DNA of 64,000 nt from CAWIUB01 sp963839995 (GTDB lineage: Bacteria > Actinomycetota > Actinomycetes > Mycobacteriales > Jatrophihabitantaceae), in assembly GCA_963839995.1 (NCBI GenBank), contig CAWIXH010000008.1, positions 1 to 64,000 on the forward strand. The letters run 5' to 3'. How positions within the stretch are numbered: the stretch's first letter is position 1; each line of letters opens with the position of its first letter. This document shows, piece by piece, positions 35,790-44,864 of the stretch. Made by a program: the position numbers and the translations under genes. The notes beneath the pieces are model-generated. The model had not been told where the DNA came from, did not search any database, and saw only the letters and a program-made list of their open reading frames with translations.

Positions 35790-35985
35790 GCCCGACGACG
35801 TTAGACGACGGCGCGAGCGACGCCCCGCACCACGCGAGCCTGGGCGTCGGCTTCGCCCCGACCCCCGACGTCGCGCCCGGCGGCCATGTCCGCGGGAGGC
35901 GCAGCACCGCCAGCTCTCGACCGTGCTCTTGGCGTGCGCAGCCGATTCGAAGGCGCTGTCGAAGCTCCGCAGTCTGGTGGCTGGG

Positions 35986-36036
35986 GAGAACATTCGGCGA
36001 CGGCCACGTTGGTGTCGCCGTCTGTTCTCTGTTCTC
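35986..36036 (+). repeat. dispersed palindromic repeat, copy C (best palindrome)
   Basis: GAGAACA (35986-35992) pairs with TGTTCTC (36023-36029), and CGGCGAC (35995-36001) with GTCGCCG (36014-36020). The two arms share one centre, with a 2-base mismatch bulge between them. A second TGTTCTC follows directly (36030-36036). Confidence 0.75.
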
Positions 36037-36150
36037 ACCCCACTTGAGGATCGGCCGCTACGGGCGCTCGACGACCGGGTATGACGATGCTCCGCCTCTG
36101 GAACTCGTCCGCGCACGCATCGAGCGGAAGAACACTTCATTCGCCGATCA

Positions 36151-36678
36151 GTGCTGGACGTGGGCCTGCCCGACAGCGAGGCTGTCCCCGCGGTGATCAA
36201 CCCTGAGGAGCTGCTCCGGGACTTCGGCGATGCGGCTGCGCTCGCCTCCACCGTCGGTTGGCCTTGCGAGTTGAGGCCCGAGCTGCTCCGTGCGCCTCAC
36301 GAGGCGCCGAAGCGGCTGCCAACCGGATTCGGTGCCGTCTATGCGTTCGCTCTGCGGTCGCAATCATCGTCGCCGGCCGGAGCGGGACGAGTCCTCAAGG
36401 TTGGCAAGGTGGGAGTGAACTCGGCAGCCCGGTTCACGTCCCAGCACTACCTGCCCGCATCGGCGCAGTCGACCCTCGCCGGAAGCATCCTCAAGTATCC
36501 GATCCTGTGGCCGTGGTTGGGCATCACCGAGAGGGACGCCAACAACATCAAACGTTGGATGCTCGGCAATCTCGATCGGATGCACATCTTCGTCCGCGAT
36601 CCGTCCCGCGAGTTCCTCACCACCGTGGAGCTGTATGTCCGCGCGAGGATCGGCAGCGTGTACGAGGGCTCTGCCTGA
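36151..36678 (+). CDS. hypothetical protein, possible GIY-YIG-like domain
   Basis: 175 aa from GTG 36151. The region from about residue 60 reads GFGAVYAFAL ... RVLKVGKVG ... RFTSQHY, then STLAGSILKYPILWPW and a terminal TTVELYVRARIGSVYEG. The spacing of VYAF and LKVGKV with a later Arg and His resembles a GIY-YIG nuclease fold, and similar hypothetical proteins occur in actinomycetes; this is an inference by eye. It lies between the restriction-like gene (opposite strand) and a broken PIN gene on the same strand. Confidence 0.5.
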   Translation: MLDVGLPDSEAVPAVINPEELLRDFGDAAALASTVGWPCELRPELLRAPHEAPKRLPTGFGAVYAFALRSQSSSPAGAGRVLKVGKVGVNSAARFTSQHYLPASAQSTLAGSILKYPILWPWLGITERDANNIKRWMLGNLDRMHIFVRDPSREFLTTVELYVRARIGSVYEGSA

Positions 36679-36696
36679 CTGGCCGAAGCTCTGTCG

Positions 36697-37584
36697 GTGC
36701 TCGCCGGCATCCTGGGTTTCATGATCTGGCCCGCAACTGGCTTCTCCGCCGGTGACCTCGTGCAAGCGCTGAGCAATGTCAACAACATCTCCCAGCCGAT
36801 CACCGCGGGTGCCCACGGTGCGGTCGAGGTGATCGACAAGTACCTCCGGTGGGCCAACGATGCCAGCAGAATGTTGGGCTCCGTACTGCGGAAGTCCGAC
36901 CTTGACCGCTTTGTGCTGACCCCTCGGTACTGGGCCACGCTCGCAAACCCGGATCCGACGGCGCCGGTCCAGGGTGCGGTCAACCAGGAGACGCAGAATC
37001 GGGCGCGGGACATCGACGCTGCGTTCCGGGAGGCGCAGCAGCTGATGCAGCACTGGGCGGCGACCCTCACGGAACTCACTTCGTGGTCCCCGACACCGGA
37101 GTGTTCTTGAACCACAAGCCGGACGCCAACGGCCAGTTCGAAATCGGCACGATTCCCTGGCGGACCATGGTGCCGGTCCGCACCTTTGAGGAGGCCCGGG
37201 TCGTGGTGCCCATTCTCGTGATTGACGAGCTGGAACGGATCAAGGACAACCGCGGCCTTCCCGAGGAGAAGCGAATCAGGGCCCGGTGGACGGTCGACAC
37301 CATGTTCAAGTGGTTCAAGGCGGAGCCCGGCAGCTGGCACATCTTGCGACGGCCATCCGCGCAGAGTGGTGGCCTGGCGATCGAGTTGCTGTCCGACGAG
37401 CGGGGCCATGCACGGCTTCCTCGGAATGACGACGAGCTGGTGGACAGAGCGGCCGCGTTCAAGGATCTCCAGGGCTCGCCTGTCCACTTCCTCGCATACC
37501 GACGCCGGTGCGATTCTGCGAGCGAACATGGCCGGCGTGAAGGGTGTCCGGCTCAACGATCAGCAGAACCCGGGTCACTATTGA
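36697..37584 (+). pseudogene. PIN-domain protein with two frameshifts
   Basis: An N-terminal helical part (about 36697-37075) is followed in another frame by a PIN domain: FVVPDTGVFLNH (first Asp), VIDELERIK (Glu), DDELVDRAAA (Asp). A second shift near 37494 is needed to reach TDAGAILRANMAGVKGV (last Asp) and the natural end NDQQNPGHY at 37584. All four acidic residues of the PIN ribonuclease site can be found, so the gene was intact until recently. PIN proteins are often RNases, including toxins, but no antitoxin is beside it. Confidence 0.7.
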
Positions 37585-37845
37585 ATGGTGCTTCGTGATT
37601 GGTGACGAGAGTCAGGGTCGTGGATGCCTGCTCCGCTCAACTCGCGCTGGTATCGAAGCGGCAGCTCCCGACTCGCCGTCGCCGCTCAAGACGATGCCCG
37701 CGAGAGAAATTGACAACGCACCGGACGAGGCGGCTGGCTCGTCGTGGATTCGGGACGCCGACCTGCGGCGCGTGTCGCATCCCGATACGCAGGAAGCGGC
37801 GCGCACCATGAAGGTCGTTCGCCGAGATCATCGAGGGAGGGCGAC

Positions 37846-38190
37846 ATGGCGCGCGGGTGGGGGTTTTGGACCGAGCACAAACTCGAGATCTTGCGGGACT
37901 ATCTCCACGCCTTCACCACGGCATCGAAGAGGGCAGGTGCGACGGTCTATCTCGACCTCTTCGCCGGGGCCGCCGACAACGTCAGCAGGGACACCGGGGC
38001 GGCTATCGAGGGTTCGCCTCGGATTGCCCTAGCGACCAGTCCGGAGTTCACGAAGGTGGTGTTGTTCGAGCTCCCCGCGCACGCGTCGAAGTTGGAGGCC
38101 ACCCTGCGAGCGTCGTACCCGACCCGCGATTTCACGGTGTGGTCGGGGGATTGCGACAAGAAGATGGCGCTTCCGGGAAGTCCGTGGGTC
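37846..38190 (+). pseudogene. TcmP-like protein (three-Cys-motif partner), cut by ISL3 element
   Basis: The N-terminus MARGWGFWTEHKLEILRDYL, then YLDLFAGAADN, EGSPRIAL and VVLFELPAHASKLEATLR matches the three-Cys-motif partner family TcmP. ATG 37846 has GGGAGGG 5 bases upstream. After SGDCDKKM the frame enters the left end of an ISL3-family element near 38166 and no remainder is found beyond the element's other end. The usual partner, a three-Cys-motif protein, is not in the window. Confidence 0.7.
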
Positions 38191-39488
38191 ATGGTGTGGC
38201 CGGGTAGAGCTGTAGGCCCGCCGAGGTGGAAGTAGATCGCGGTCTTGAAGTGCTCGCGGTTGCGGTAGCCACGCGCTGAGACTCTGATCGCCTGGATGCG
38301 GGAGTTGAGGCCTTCGGCGCCGGCGTTGGTGATCCGGTGGGCGAAGTAGGACAGCAGCCCCGCCTGGTGACGTTTGAGTGTCTTCGCCGCGTCGATGATC
38401 GGTTTGAGACGGCAGTGGGTGGCCCAGAAGTACCAGCGGTTGAAGTGCTTGGCCGCCCAGCCGCGGCGCTTATAGGACCAGAAGTGCCGCAGGCTCTCCT
38501 TGATCGCCCACGCCCGCGCGGTGCGCAGGTCGCCGGCCTGCAGCGTGGCGAACCGGTCGGCGTGACGGTCGGGCAGGTTCTCGGCCGAGTACAGCCAGAG
38601 GTACTTCGAACCGGCCAGGCTCTTGTCACCGGCCGCGACCAGCGCCCGGTTCTCTTGCTTGCGGACGGTGTCCACCGCGCCGGTGAGGTAGCCCATCAGG
38701 TGGTACCGGTCGAACACGATCTTGTCGTCCGGGTCGGTCAGGTGCGCGCGCACCGAGTTGGCGAACGGCTCCCACATGTCCATCGCGACCGCCTGGATGC
38801 CGGCCAGCTGCTCGGGCGTGAACTTCTCGAAGTAGCCGTCCAGGCTGGCCTGGCGTCGCTCGTCGGCGATGTAGTCCACGGTGTCGGTGTCCAGGTCGGC
38901 GACCACGGTGATGTAGTCCTGTCCCCGCCCGGCCGCCTTCTCATCGACCCCGACATGCGCCGGGGCGGTCAGTGGTTTCGCGGTCAGGCCCCGGGCCACC
39001 GCGCGGTCCATCAGGTGCCACGCCTCATCCCAGCTGACCCGCAGCAACCCGGCCGCGGAGGCCACGTCGCAGGCGGCGAGCACGTCGATGGCCAGCCGCT
39101 CGAACAACACGGTGAACCGTGCGTGCGGCTCAGCCCACGGCAGCCGCACCTGCCGCACCCCGTGCTCGGGGCACTCGACCCGCGGCGGGCGGGCGTGCAG
39201 GAACGTCAAGAACGCACACGAGTCCAGATGCCGCCAAGCCCGCTCCTCGGCGTGGTCGTAGACCGCCAGCTCCCGCTCGCAGTCCGGGCACGCGAACCGC
39301 GTCCGGCCCGGATGCCCGACCCACACGTCCACCCGCCCGCCGGGGGCCGACAGCTCGACGCGATCAACCTCCCACGGCGCGACCAACCCCAGCAGATGGC
39401 GGTACAACTCGGTGTCGCGCATGCGACAGATCCTGCCGCCAAGCGCCCGTCACACCCAGACCCGACCCACGAAGAACCCGGAAGCGCC
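38166..39488 (-). mobile_element. ISL3-family insertion sequence
   Basis: The ends are imperfect inverted repeats: GGCGCTTCCGGG (38166-38177) on the left and its complement CCCGGAAGCGCC (39477-39488) on the right, continuing inward with a shared CGTGGGTC. The element is 1323 bp and holds one transposase gene. No 8-bp target duplication is visible (aagaagat versus caaaatcc), and the flanking genes do not match, so a deletion or rearrangement seems to have removed one flank. Confidence 0.75.
38189..39422 (-). CDS. ISL3-family transposase, C-terminal frameshift
   Basis: About 410 aa. The N-terminal zinc finger is CPDC ... CPEH (about 45-100), followed by the DDE catalytic core: Asp in VGVDEKAAG, Asp in AMDMWEPF and Glu in GAEGLNSRIQ. 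Near the end, FHLGG should continue as LQLYPATP and stop at 38189, but an extra base in the C/G run at 38217-38219 shifts the frame, so the actual frame reads through the element end into the antisense of tcmP to 37947. Activity is uncertain. Confidence 0.8.
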
Positions 39489-39689
39489 CAAAATCCTGAA
39501 TCACGCCGACTGCGCCGCCCCAGGTCAGCGCCCAGACGCCGAGGGCCGCGCTGCCGACCGTCCCGAATGCGAACTCGCCCAAGATCACCCATCGGCGACG
39601 CCGGGTCCCCCGGGCGCCGTGCATGTCGAGTGCGGCGAGCCGCCGGACATCGAGTGTCGCGCTCGGAGGAAGCACGCCTCCTACCGTAT

Positions 39690-39962
39690 GCCGGGTCAGG
39701 GTCGCGCGGATCCCCCTCGAGCTGCGCCCGTAGCGCTGCGGAGTCGTTACGGATCCAGCGCTCGACGGTGCGCCCGTCCGCGTCGAGGCGGCGGATCGTG
39801 AGGCCGTCCCATTCGATCGTTCGCCCGCTCGGAGCGGCCCCGAAGAGTTCGCCTCGGTGAGTTCCACGGTAGGTCATCCCCACCGCGATCCGGTCGCCTT
39901 CAACGATGGTGTCCTCGATAACGACTTGCAAGTCGGGCAGTCCCGCTCGCAGAGCCTTATGC
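39690..39962 (-). pseudogene. ester cyclase (SnoaL-like) fragment
   Basis: Readable product: ALRAGLPDLQVVIEDTIVEGD, then GMTYRGTHRGELFG, SGRTIEWDGLTIRR and GRTVERWI, the C-terminal half of an ester-cyclase/SnoaL-like polyketide-cyclase-fold protein. There is no start of its own: upstream, at about 39962, it is joined directly to a UbiX fragment in another frame. Downstream the frame runs on toward the ISL3 element without a family-typical stop. Confidence 0.65.
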
Positions 39963-40070
39963 CGTACGCGATGCCGGTCGCGCCGCTGATACCGACGACG
40001 AGCCGGCGCGGCGGCGAGGGTGTCGGCGGGAGACGAACGACCGAGGTTACGGGCTCACTCACCTGCCCAC
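39955..40070 (-). pseudogene. UbiX-like flavin prenyltransferase, N-terminal fragment
   Basis: The product RRLVVGISGATGIAYGIRL is the FMN-binding N-terminus of the UbiX/Pad1 family. It follows a short leader that could start at a GTG near 40067. Homology ends at about 39957, where the ester-cyclase fragment begins. Only about 20 family residues remain, so this is debris from a deletion. Confidence 0.6.
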
Positions 40071-40285
40071 CACCCAGGACGGCGTCGGTCGAGCAGGGCG
40101 ACGCGTGCATCTCGTTGACGCTGAGGAACGAAACGGCACACTCGTACCTGGCGATCTGCAAGGCTCGAAGGTTGGCCAGGTAGTCGACATCCCGGGGAGC
40201 TGACTTTCTGGCGCGTCATTCACTAGCTGGGTCGTGACTCGGTCGAGGGCGGGGTCATCTGGTCGCACTTCGATGCACGGCAGGG

Positions 40286-41176
40286 CTAGTCCGCTGGTCG
40301 CTGCGACGGGATGGCGTCGTCGCAGTCGGGGCTCGGTGTCGCCTGCCGGTAGTAGTCGGCGAGGTGCCCTCGCCCGGTGGTCGGGGCAATGACGTCATGG
40401 GTGAGCACGGTGAGCGGGAACTCGATGACCCCGTGCACGCGCAACGGGGTCAGTCGGCGCATCAGCACCAGAGCGGACTTGAGCAGCCAGGCCGGGATGC
40501 GGGTGATCCGGGGCGTCGTGCCCAAGGCCTGAAAGGCTTCCTCCGCGATCTGCTTATGCGTAAGAACGACGGGTCCGCCGAGTTCGACCTCACGGGCATC
40601 GTCGGCCAGGGCGTCGGCTGCTGCCGCGGCGACGTCTGCGCCGTCGATGGGGTTGATGCGGAAGCGGCCATCGCCGAACACGTAGACACGGCCCTTGCGG
40701 GCCATGTCGAGGTACTCGTCGAAGTCGGAGAAGAAGCCATTCGGATACAGGATCGTGTACGCCATCCCGGAACTGCGCAGGTCCTGCTCGAACGCGGTCT
40801 TGGCGCGGACGAGTTGCAGCTTCTCCAGCGCCGGCGAGCGGACCACGGAGGAGTAGACGAACTTGCCGACCCCGGCCCGGCGGGCCTCTTCCAGCAGGTT
40901 GCGGTTCGCGCCGTAGTCGACGTCCCAACAGGTCTGCCTGCCCCCCTTGCCCACCAGTCCGATCGCGCTGATGACCGCGTCGATGCCGTCGCAACAGCCC
41001 ACGAGCGCCTCGTGGTCGGTGGCGTCGGCGGTGAACACGTCATCGACGGCATTCCGGACCGGCTCCAGCCGGGCGGGGGTGCGGGCGAGCGCCCGCACGT
41101 AGTGCCCGCGCGCCTTCATCTGGCGGACCAGGTGCTGTCCCAGATAGCCGGTTGAACCGGCGACAAGGACCCTCAT
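40286..41176 (-). CDS. NmrA-like NAD(P)-binding reductase
   Basis: 296-aa atypical SDR of the NmrA/NAD(P)H-binding group. MRVLVAGSTGYLGQHLV is the nucleotide-binding start (GxxGxxG); KFVYSSVVRSPALEKLQ and the following lysine match the family; a complete C-terminal part is present. ATG 41176 has AAGGAG 7-8 bases upstream. Its start overlaps the stop of a short monooxygenase fragment, in turn coupled to a TetR gene, so the unit is probably controlled by that regulator. Substrate unknown. Confidence 0.82.
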   Translation of the reverse strand: MRVLVAGSTGYLGQHLVRQMKARGHYVRALARTPARLEPVRNAVDDVFTADATDHEALVGCCDGIDAVISAIGLVGKGGRQTCWDVDYGANRNLLEEARRAGVGKFVYSSVVRSPALEKLQLVRAKTAFEQDLRSSGMAYTILYPNGFFSDFDEYLDMARKGRVYVFGDGRFRINPIDGADVAAAAADALADDAREVELGGPVVLTHKQIAEEAFQALGTTPRITRIPAWLLKSALVLMRRLTPLRVHGVIEFPLTVLTHDVIAPTTGRGHLADYYRQATPSPDCDDAIPSQRPAD

Positions 41177-41439
41177 CGTATTGTCTCCTTTTCGTTGTCG
41201 TGCGGGGAGGGCAGAATGCTGCTGGTATCGTCGAAGCCCCAGCGCAGCAGCGGGACAAAGCTGTCCCGCCCGACCCACGGGGGTGGCCAGACGCCGGACG
41301 CTCTGGCCGGTGCGCGTGGCCGGCACCAGTCCGCGGGCGAAATTGCGCGGGCCCGGCGCTGGCGCTCAGCGACGACGGGCCGCAGGCAGGCCTCGTATGC
41401 GGTAAAGGACGCCGCGGGATCATGGTGAAGGCAGCTCAT
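41173..41439 (-). pseudogene. FAD monooxygenase C-terminal fragment
   Basis: 88 codons. TAYEACLRPVVAERQRRARAI is typical of the last helix of PHBH-type FAD monooxygenases; the FAD-binding front is absent. The open frame begins in an ATGA overlap with the TetR gene and ends in an ATGA overlap with the reductase, so an in-frame internal deletion may have left a translated stub. It may also be a small protein with a role of its own, though nothing supports that. Confidence 0.5.
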
Positions 41440-42047
41440 CTCGTCTTCCTGTCCTGCTGGTCACTGGATTCCTCCGCCGACCTGCCCATCCGGAGAACCA
41501 CCTCCGCGATGTCCTGCATGCGTAGGTCCGGATCCAGCACCAGGTGCAGTACGAGTCCGTCGACCGCCGCCACCATCAGGGCGGCTGTGCCGCGCACCAG
41601 GGCGGGCGTCAATTCGGGATGACGGACCCCCAACCACTCCTGGACGCGTTCGCGTCCGCGAGCGAACTCGGCGCGAATCACCGCGGCGATCTCCGGGTCC
41701 GAGAAGGCAGCACTCACCAGTTCCGCGGTCACTCGACCAGCGGCGGCGTCCTGACGCGCCCCCGACAACGCGTCCGCGATCGCGCGGACCAGTCCGGCGT
41801 CGTCCCGAGCCGCGAGGACGTGGTTGAAAACCGCCCCGATGGAGTCACTCGCGGCCGCGCGCGCCACGCCCACGCGCAGGCCATCGCTGCCATTGAAGTA
41901 GTAGTGCACCAACCCCGGGTTCGCGTTCGCGCGGGCCGCGACGGCGCGATGGGTCAGGCCACCCCATCCCACCTCGGCAAGCAAGGCGACCCCGGCGGCG
42001 ACCAGTTCGTCGCGCCGCTGCTCGCCTCGCGCGCGTGCGGGGCTCAC
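41436..42047 (-). CDS. TetR-family regulator
   Basis: 203 aa from GTG 42047. The HTH is GVALLAEVGWGGLTHRAVAARANANPGLVHYYF in pieces (about 19-50), followed by a helical ligand domain with a TetR C-terminal pattern. A perfect 17-bp palindrome lies 18 bases upstream (42065-42081). It likely represses itself and the coupled reductase gene. Confidence 0.87.
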   Translation of the reverse strand: MSPARARGEQRRDELVAAGVALLAEVGWGGLTHRAVAARANANPGLVHYYFNGSDGLRVGVARAAASDSIGAVFNHVLAARDDAGLVRAIADALSGARQDAAAGRVTAELVSAAFSDPEIAAVIRAEFARGRERVQEWLGVRHPELTPALVRGTAALMVAAVDGLVLHLVLDPDLRMQDIAEVVLRMGRSAEESSDQQDRKTR

Positions 42048-42064
42048 CGAGCGTCCTTATGCAT

Positions 42065-42081
42065 GCGACTAATTTAGTCGC
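42065..42081. promoter_or_regulatory. TetR operator, 17-bp perfect palindrome
   Basis: GCGACTAA-T-TTAGTCGC is a perfect inverted repeat 18 bases before the TetR GTG start, the expected layout for autorepression. It is distinctly A/T-richer than its surroundings. Confidence 0.65.
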
Positions 42082-42246
42082 GCGCCTAACTTGTGTCAAC
42101 TCCGGAGAACGGGACGGCAGGAGGGAGTGGCAGACCTCACCTGCCGGGCCTCGCCACGCTCGCCGCGCGGGGAGTCGGGGGCGCCCATGGAGCCGTTCCG
42201 TAGGTGAACGTCAATCGGCCAGCGGACTCGAGGCGAGCACACGCTG

Positions 42247-42495
42247 TCAGAGCGCCTCGGTTGCGTCCGCGTCGTCGCATTCGTTGGGCAGCGAAGCGTC
42301 GGTGAGCTGGACGGCATCGGCTGCCCGTTGCATGAGGACGGGGTAGCCGATCGATTCGGCGGCGGTCGAGGCTTCGCCGTAGTCGCCGAACACTCGGCCC
42401 ATGCTTCCCACCGCGGCCACGGACCGCCCCCGACAGCCAGAACGGGAGGGAAATGGCCGTCCGACTACGGGTGGGCGCTTGGTCGTCATTGTCAT
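42247..42495 (-). CDS. small hypothetical protein coupled to the hemerythrin gene
   Basis: 82 codons starting with ATG 42495 in an ATGA overlap with the hemerythrin-domain gene stop, with a second in-frame ATG at 42489. The product has a basic first third and an acidic end (NECDDADATEAL); AESIGYPVLMQ is the only well-formed segment. I do not recognise the family. The coupling is the main support. Confidence 0.3.
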   Translation of the reverse strand: MTMTTKRPPVVGRPFPSRSGCRGRSVAAVGSMGRVFGDYGEASTAAESIGYPVLMQRAADAVQLTDASLPNECDDADATEAL

Positions 42496-43145
42496 CGCGT
42501 TTCGACCGTGTCGTCCGGCCGCGCCGTGCGGCGGTACTTCGGCGCCCAGACGCGGCGGTAGAGGAACCTGGCCGGTGCCGGCAGCAGGCGGAGCGTTCTG
42601 GTCTGCATGTCGGCAGTCGCGTCGTCGAGAACCCACGGGAGGTACTCCGCGCCGCCCTTGATGCCGCCCTGCGTCCGGCGGATGGCCTGGCCGAACTCGG
42701 CGCAGCCGGCTCGGCCGAGGTGATGTGCGACCAGCGGCAGCGCGTCGGTCTCCTCGTGCCGCATGTGCGCGGACAGGTCCGCGGCCAGTTCGTCGACCCC
42801 CGCGCCCAGGCCGGCGGCGTCGGCGGCCGCGAAGGCCTTGTCGACGCGTTCGAGCTGGGGATCGAGCTGGGCGTGCACCCTCTCCATCGCGTCGAGCACC
42901 AGCACCTCGTGCGCGTGGAGCCGAGCGGCACGCAGCCGCGGCCACAACGCGGTGTCCTCGGCGGTGTGGTGGATGTGCAGCTGCTTGGTGAACATCGCCC
43001 ACGCCGTTCGTGTGCGAGGCCCAAGCGCATGGTCCGTCCGGCATGCCGACGCCATGCGGCGCAGGTCGCGGGCGAACGCGTCGTGCGCGACGTACATCAT
43101 CGTGAAGTCGACCTCGCCGATAACCAGCGGACGGTCGGCGGTCAC
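42492..43145 (-). CDS. hemerythrin HHE-domain protein
   Basis: 217 aa from GTG 43145. Hemerythrin-like metal-binding positions: His in MYVAHDAF, HIHHTAEDTALWP, and HMRHEETDALPLVAHHLG. Such proteins bind a di-iron centre and O2 or sense redox state. The GTG overlaps the MFS stop by 4 bases (GTGA), so it is co-translated with an exporter, an uncommon pairing. The open frame upstream continues antisense-like through the MFS gene and is not used. Confidence 0.8.
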   Translation of the reverse strand: MTADRPLVIGEVDFTMMYVAHDAFARDLRRMASACRTDHALGPRTRTAWAMFTKQLHIHHTAEDTALWPRLRAARLHAHEVLVLDAMERVHAQLDPQLERVDKAFAAADAAGLGAGVDELAADLSAHMRHEETDALPLVAHHLGRAGCAEFGQAIRRTQGGIKGGAEYLPWVLDDATADMQTRTLRLLPAPARFLYRRVWAPKYRRTARPDDTVETR

Positions 43146-44624
43146 GGCAGTACCGCCGGCTCGAGCGCGGCGGCGTCGTCCGGCGTGGCGGCTTGGTCCG
43201 GCTCGCCGCGGCTGTTGCTGGTGCGCAACGCAATGAGGGCGGTCGCGACCAGGAAGATGGCCTCGGCCAGCAGCGCGCGTTGGAACCCGGACGTGAGTGC
43301 GTGTGCGGGCGAGGCGTGCTCGGCGAACAGGTGGTTGGTGCGGGCGGTGGCGATGGCGGAGAAGATGGCCAGCCCCAGCGCGCCGCCGACCTGTTGGCAG
43401 GCGTTGAGCAGGGCGGCGGCGAGCCCGGCCTTGTCGCCGGGAACGCCGGCGTTCGCTGCGGTGACGACGGCCACGAACATCGCGCCGAGGCCAACCGAGA
43501 CGGCCATCATGCCGGGAAGCAGATCGGTGAGGTACGAACCGTCGGACGGGATCCGGGACAGCGCGAACAGTCCGCCCGCGCCGATGAGTGCGCCGACGAC
43601 GATCAGCGGCCGCGTCCCCGATCTTGGTCATGAGCTGGGAGGTCACGCCGGCCGCGAGACCCACCCCGACGGTGAACGGGAGATAAGCGGAGCCGGTCTG
43701 GATCGGCGAGAAATCCAGCACGTTCTGCATGTACAGCGTCAGAAAGAAGAACATCGAGATCAGGCCGGCCGCGGCGATGAGCATGGTGACTTCGGCGGCA
43801 CCGATCCCGCGGATTCGGAAGATCGTCAGCGGGACTAACGGGCTGCGGGTGCGCTGCTCGTTGATCAGGAAGGCGGCCAGAAGCACGACGGCGCCGGCGA
43901 GCTCACCGACTGTGCGCGCGGACCCCCAGCCCTGGTCAGGGGCCTTGACCAGGGCGTAGACCAGCAGCAGCATCCCGTCGGTCGCCAGGACGGTGCCGAT
44001 GATGTCGAAGTTGGCCAGCGGCGCCCGCCGCCGCTCACCAGGGATGAGCCGGAAGATCGCGAGGAGCAGCACAGCGGCGATCGGCGGGTTGACGAACAGC
44101 ACCCACCGCCACCCGGGTCCCTCGGTCAGTACGCCGCCGAGGAAGACTCCGGTGGCGGAGGCGAGACCGGCCATGCCACCCCAGGCACCGAGTGCGGTGT
44201 TGCGGTCCTTGCCCTCCTTGAACAGCGTCGTCACGAGCGAGAGCGCGGCCGGGAGCATCAGGGCGGCACCGAGCCCCTGCGCGAGCCGGGCGCCGACGAG
44301 GGCACCGGCATCGGTGGCGAAGCCGCCGACCAGCGATGACACCGCGAACAGCGCCGTTCCGGTGACCAGGACGCGGCGGCGGCCCAGCAGATCGGCGAGA
44401 CGCCCGCCGAGGAGCATGAAGCCGCCGTAGGTGAGCAGATAACCGGACAGCACCCACTGCAGATTCTGCTCCGAGAAGTGCAGGTCCGTGCGGATGTCGG
44501 GCAGCGCGATGTTCACGATCGACGCGTCGACGAAGTCCAGGAACGCGACCGCGCACAACAGCGTCAAGGTGAACTTGCCACGACGGGTGGCGAGAAAGGA
44601 TGGTGCAGCGATTGTCGCCGCCAT
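43142..44624 (-). pseudogene. DHA2-type MFS exporter with one frameshift
   Basis: An EmrB/QacA-type 14-segment drug:H+ antiporter, about 494 aa if repaired. It starts at ATG 44624 (GGAGG upstream); the first segment is LLCAVAFLDFVDASIVNIALP and motif A is GGRLADLLGRRRVL. The frame is normal to TSQLMTKIG and then shifts at the C-run 43616-43619; removing one base restores TRPLIVVGALIGAGGL, and the protein ends at 43142. The shift in a homopolymer may be a base-calling error. Confidence 0.82.
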
Positions 44625-44864
44625 GGTGGAACCTCCGAGGTGGGCGGGAATTGGCCTGAGGGCTCGAGATGGAACAGCCACGCGTCGGTACGACAGACGC
44701 GGTGAGGCGTCCGGTTCGGGTGGCTGGTCGATCGGCACGACGGCGACGCTAGGTAGCAGGGACGGACATTCGCGTCAGCCGAAGGTGCCGGTTCGTGGTG
44801 GAAGCTTTTCGGCGGCGGGGTCGAGGACGTGCCGCGGATCGGCACGGACGTGCTCCGGAGACGG

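Noticed and set aside
35986..36036. Repeat copy C as an intrinsic terminator
   Set aside because: The stem is strong but no T-run follows, and the same unit occurs far from gene ends.
34845..36251. A longer (468-codon) version of the restriction-like protein
   Set aside because: The added N-terminal part is Arg/Ser-rich, crosses repeat copy C and has no family similarity.
42492..44738. A single 748-codon frame covering the MFS and hemerythrin genes
   Set aside because: It joins the MFS start, an out-of-frame Arg-rich stretch and the hemerythrin protein only because of the C-run frameshift; the natural reading is two coupled genes.
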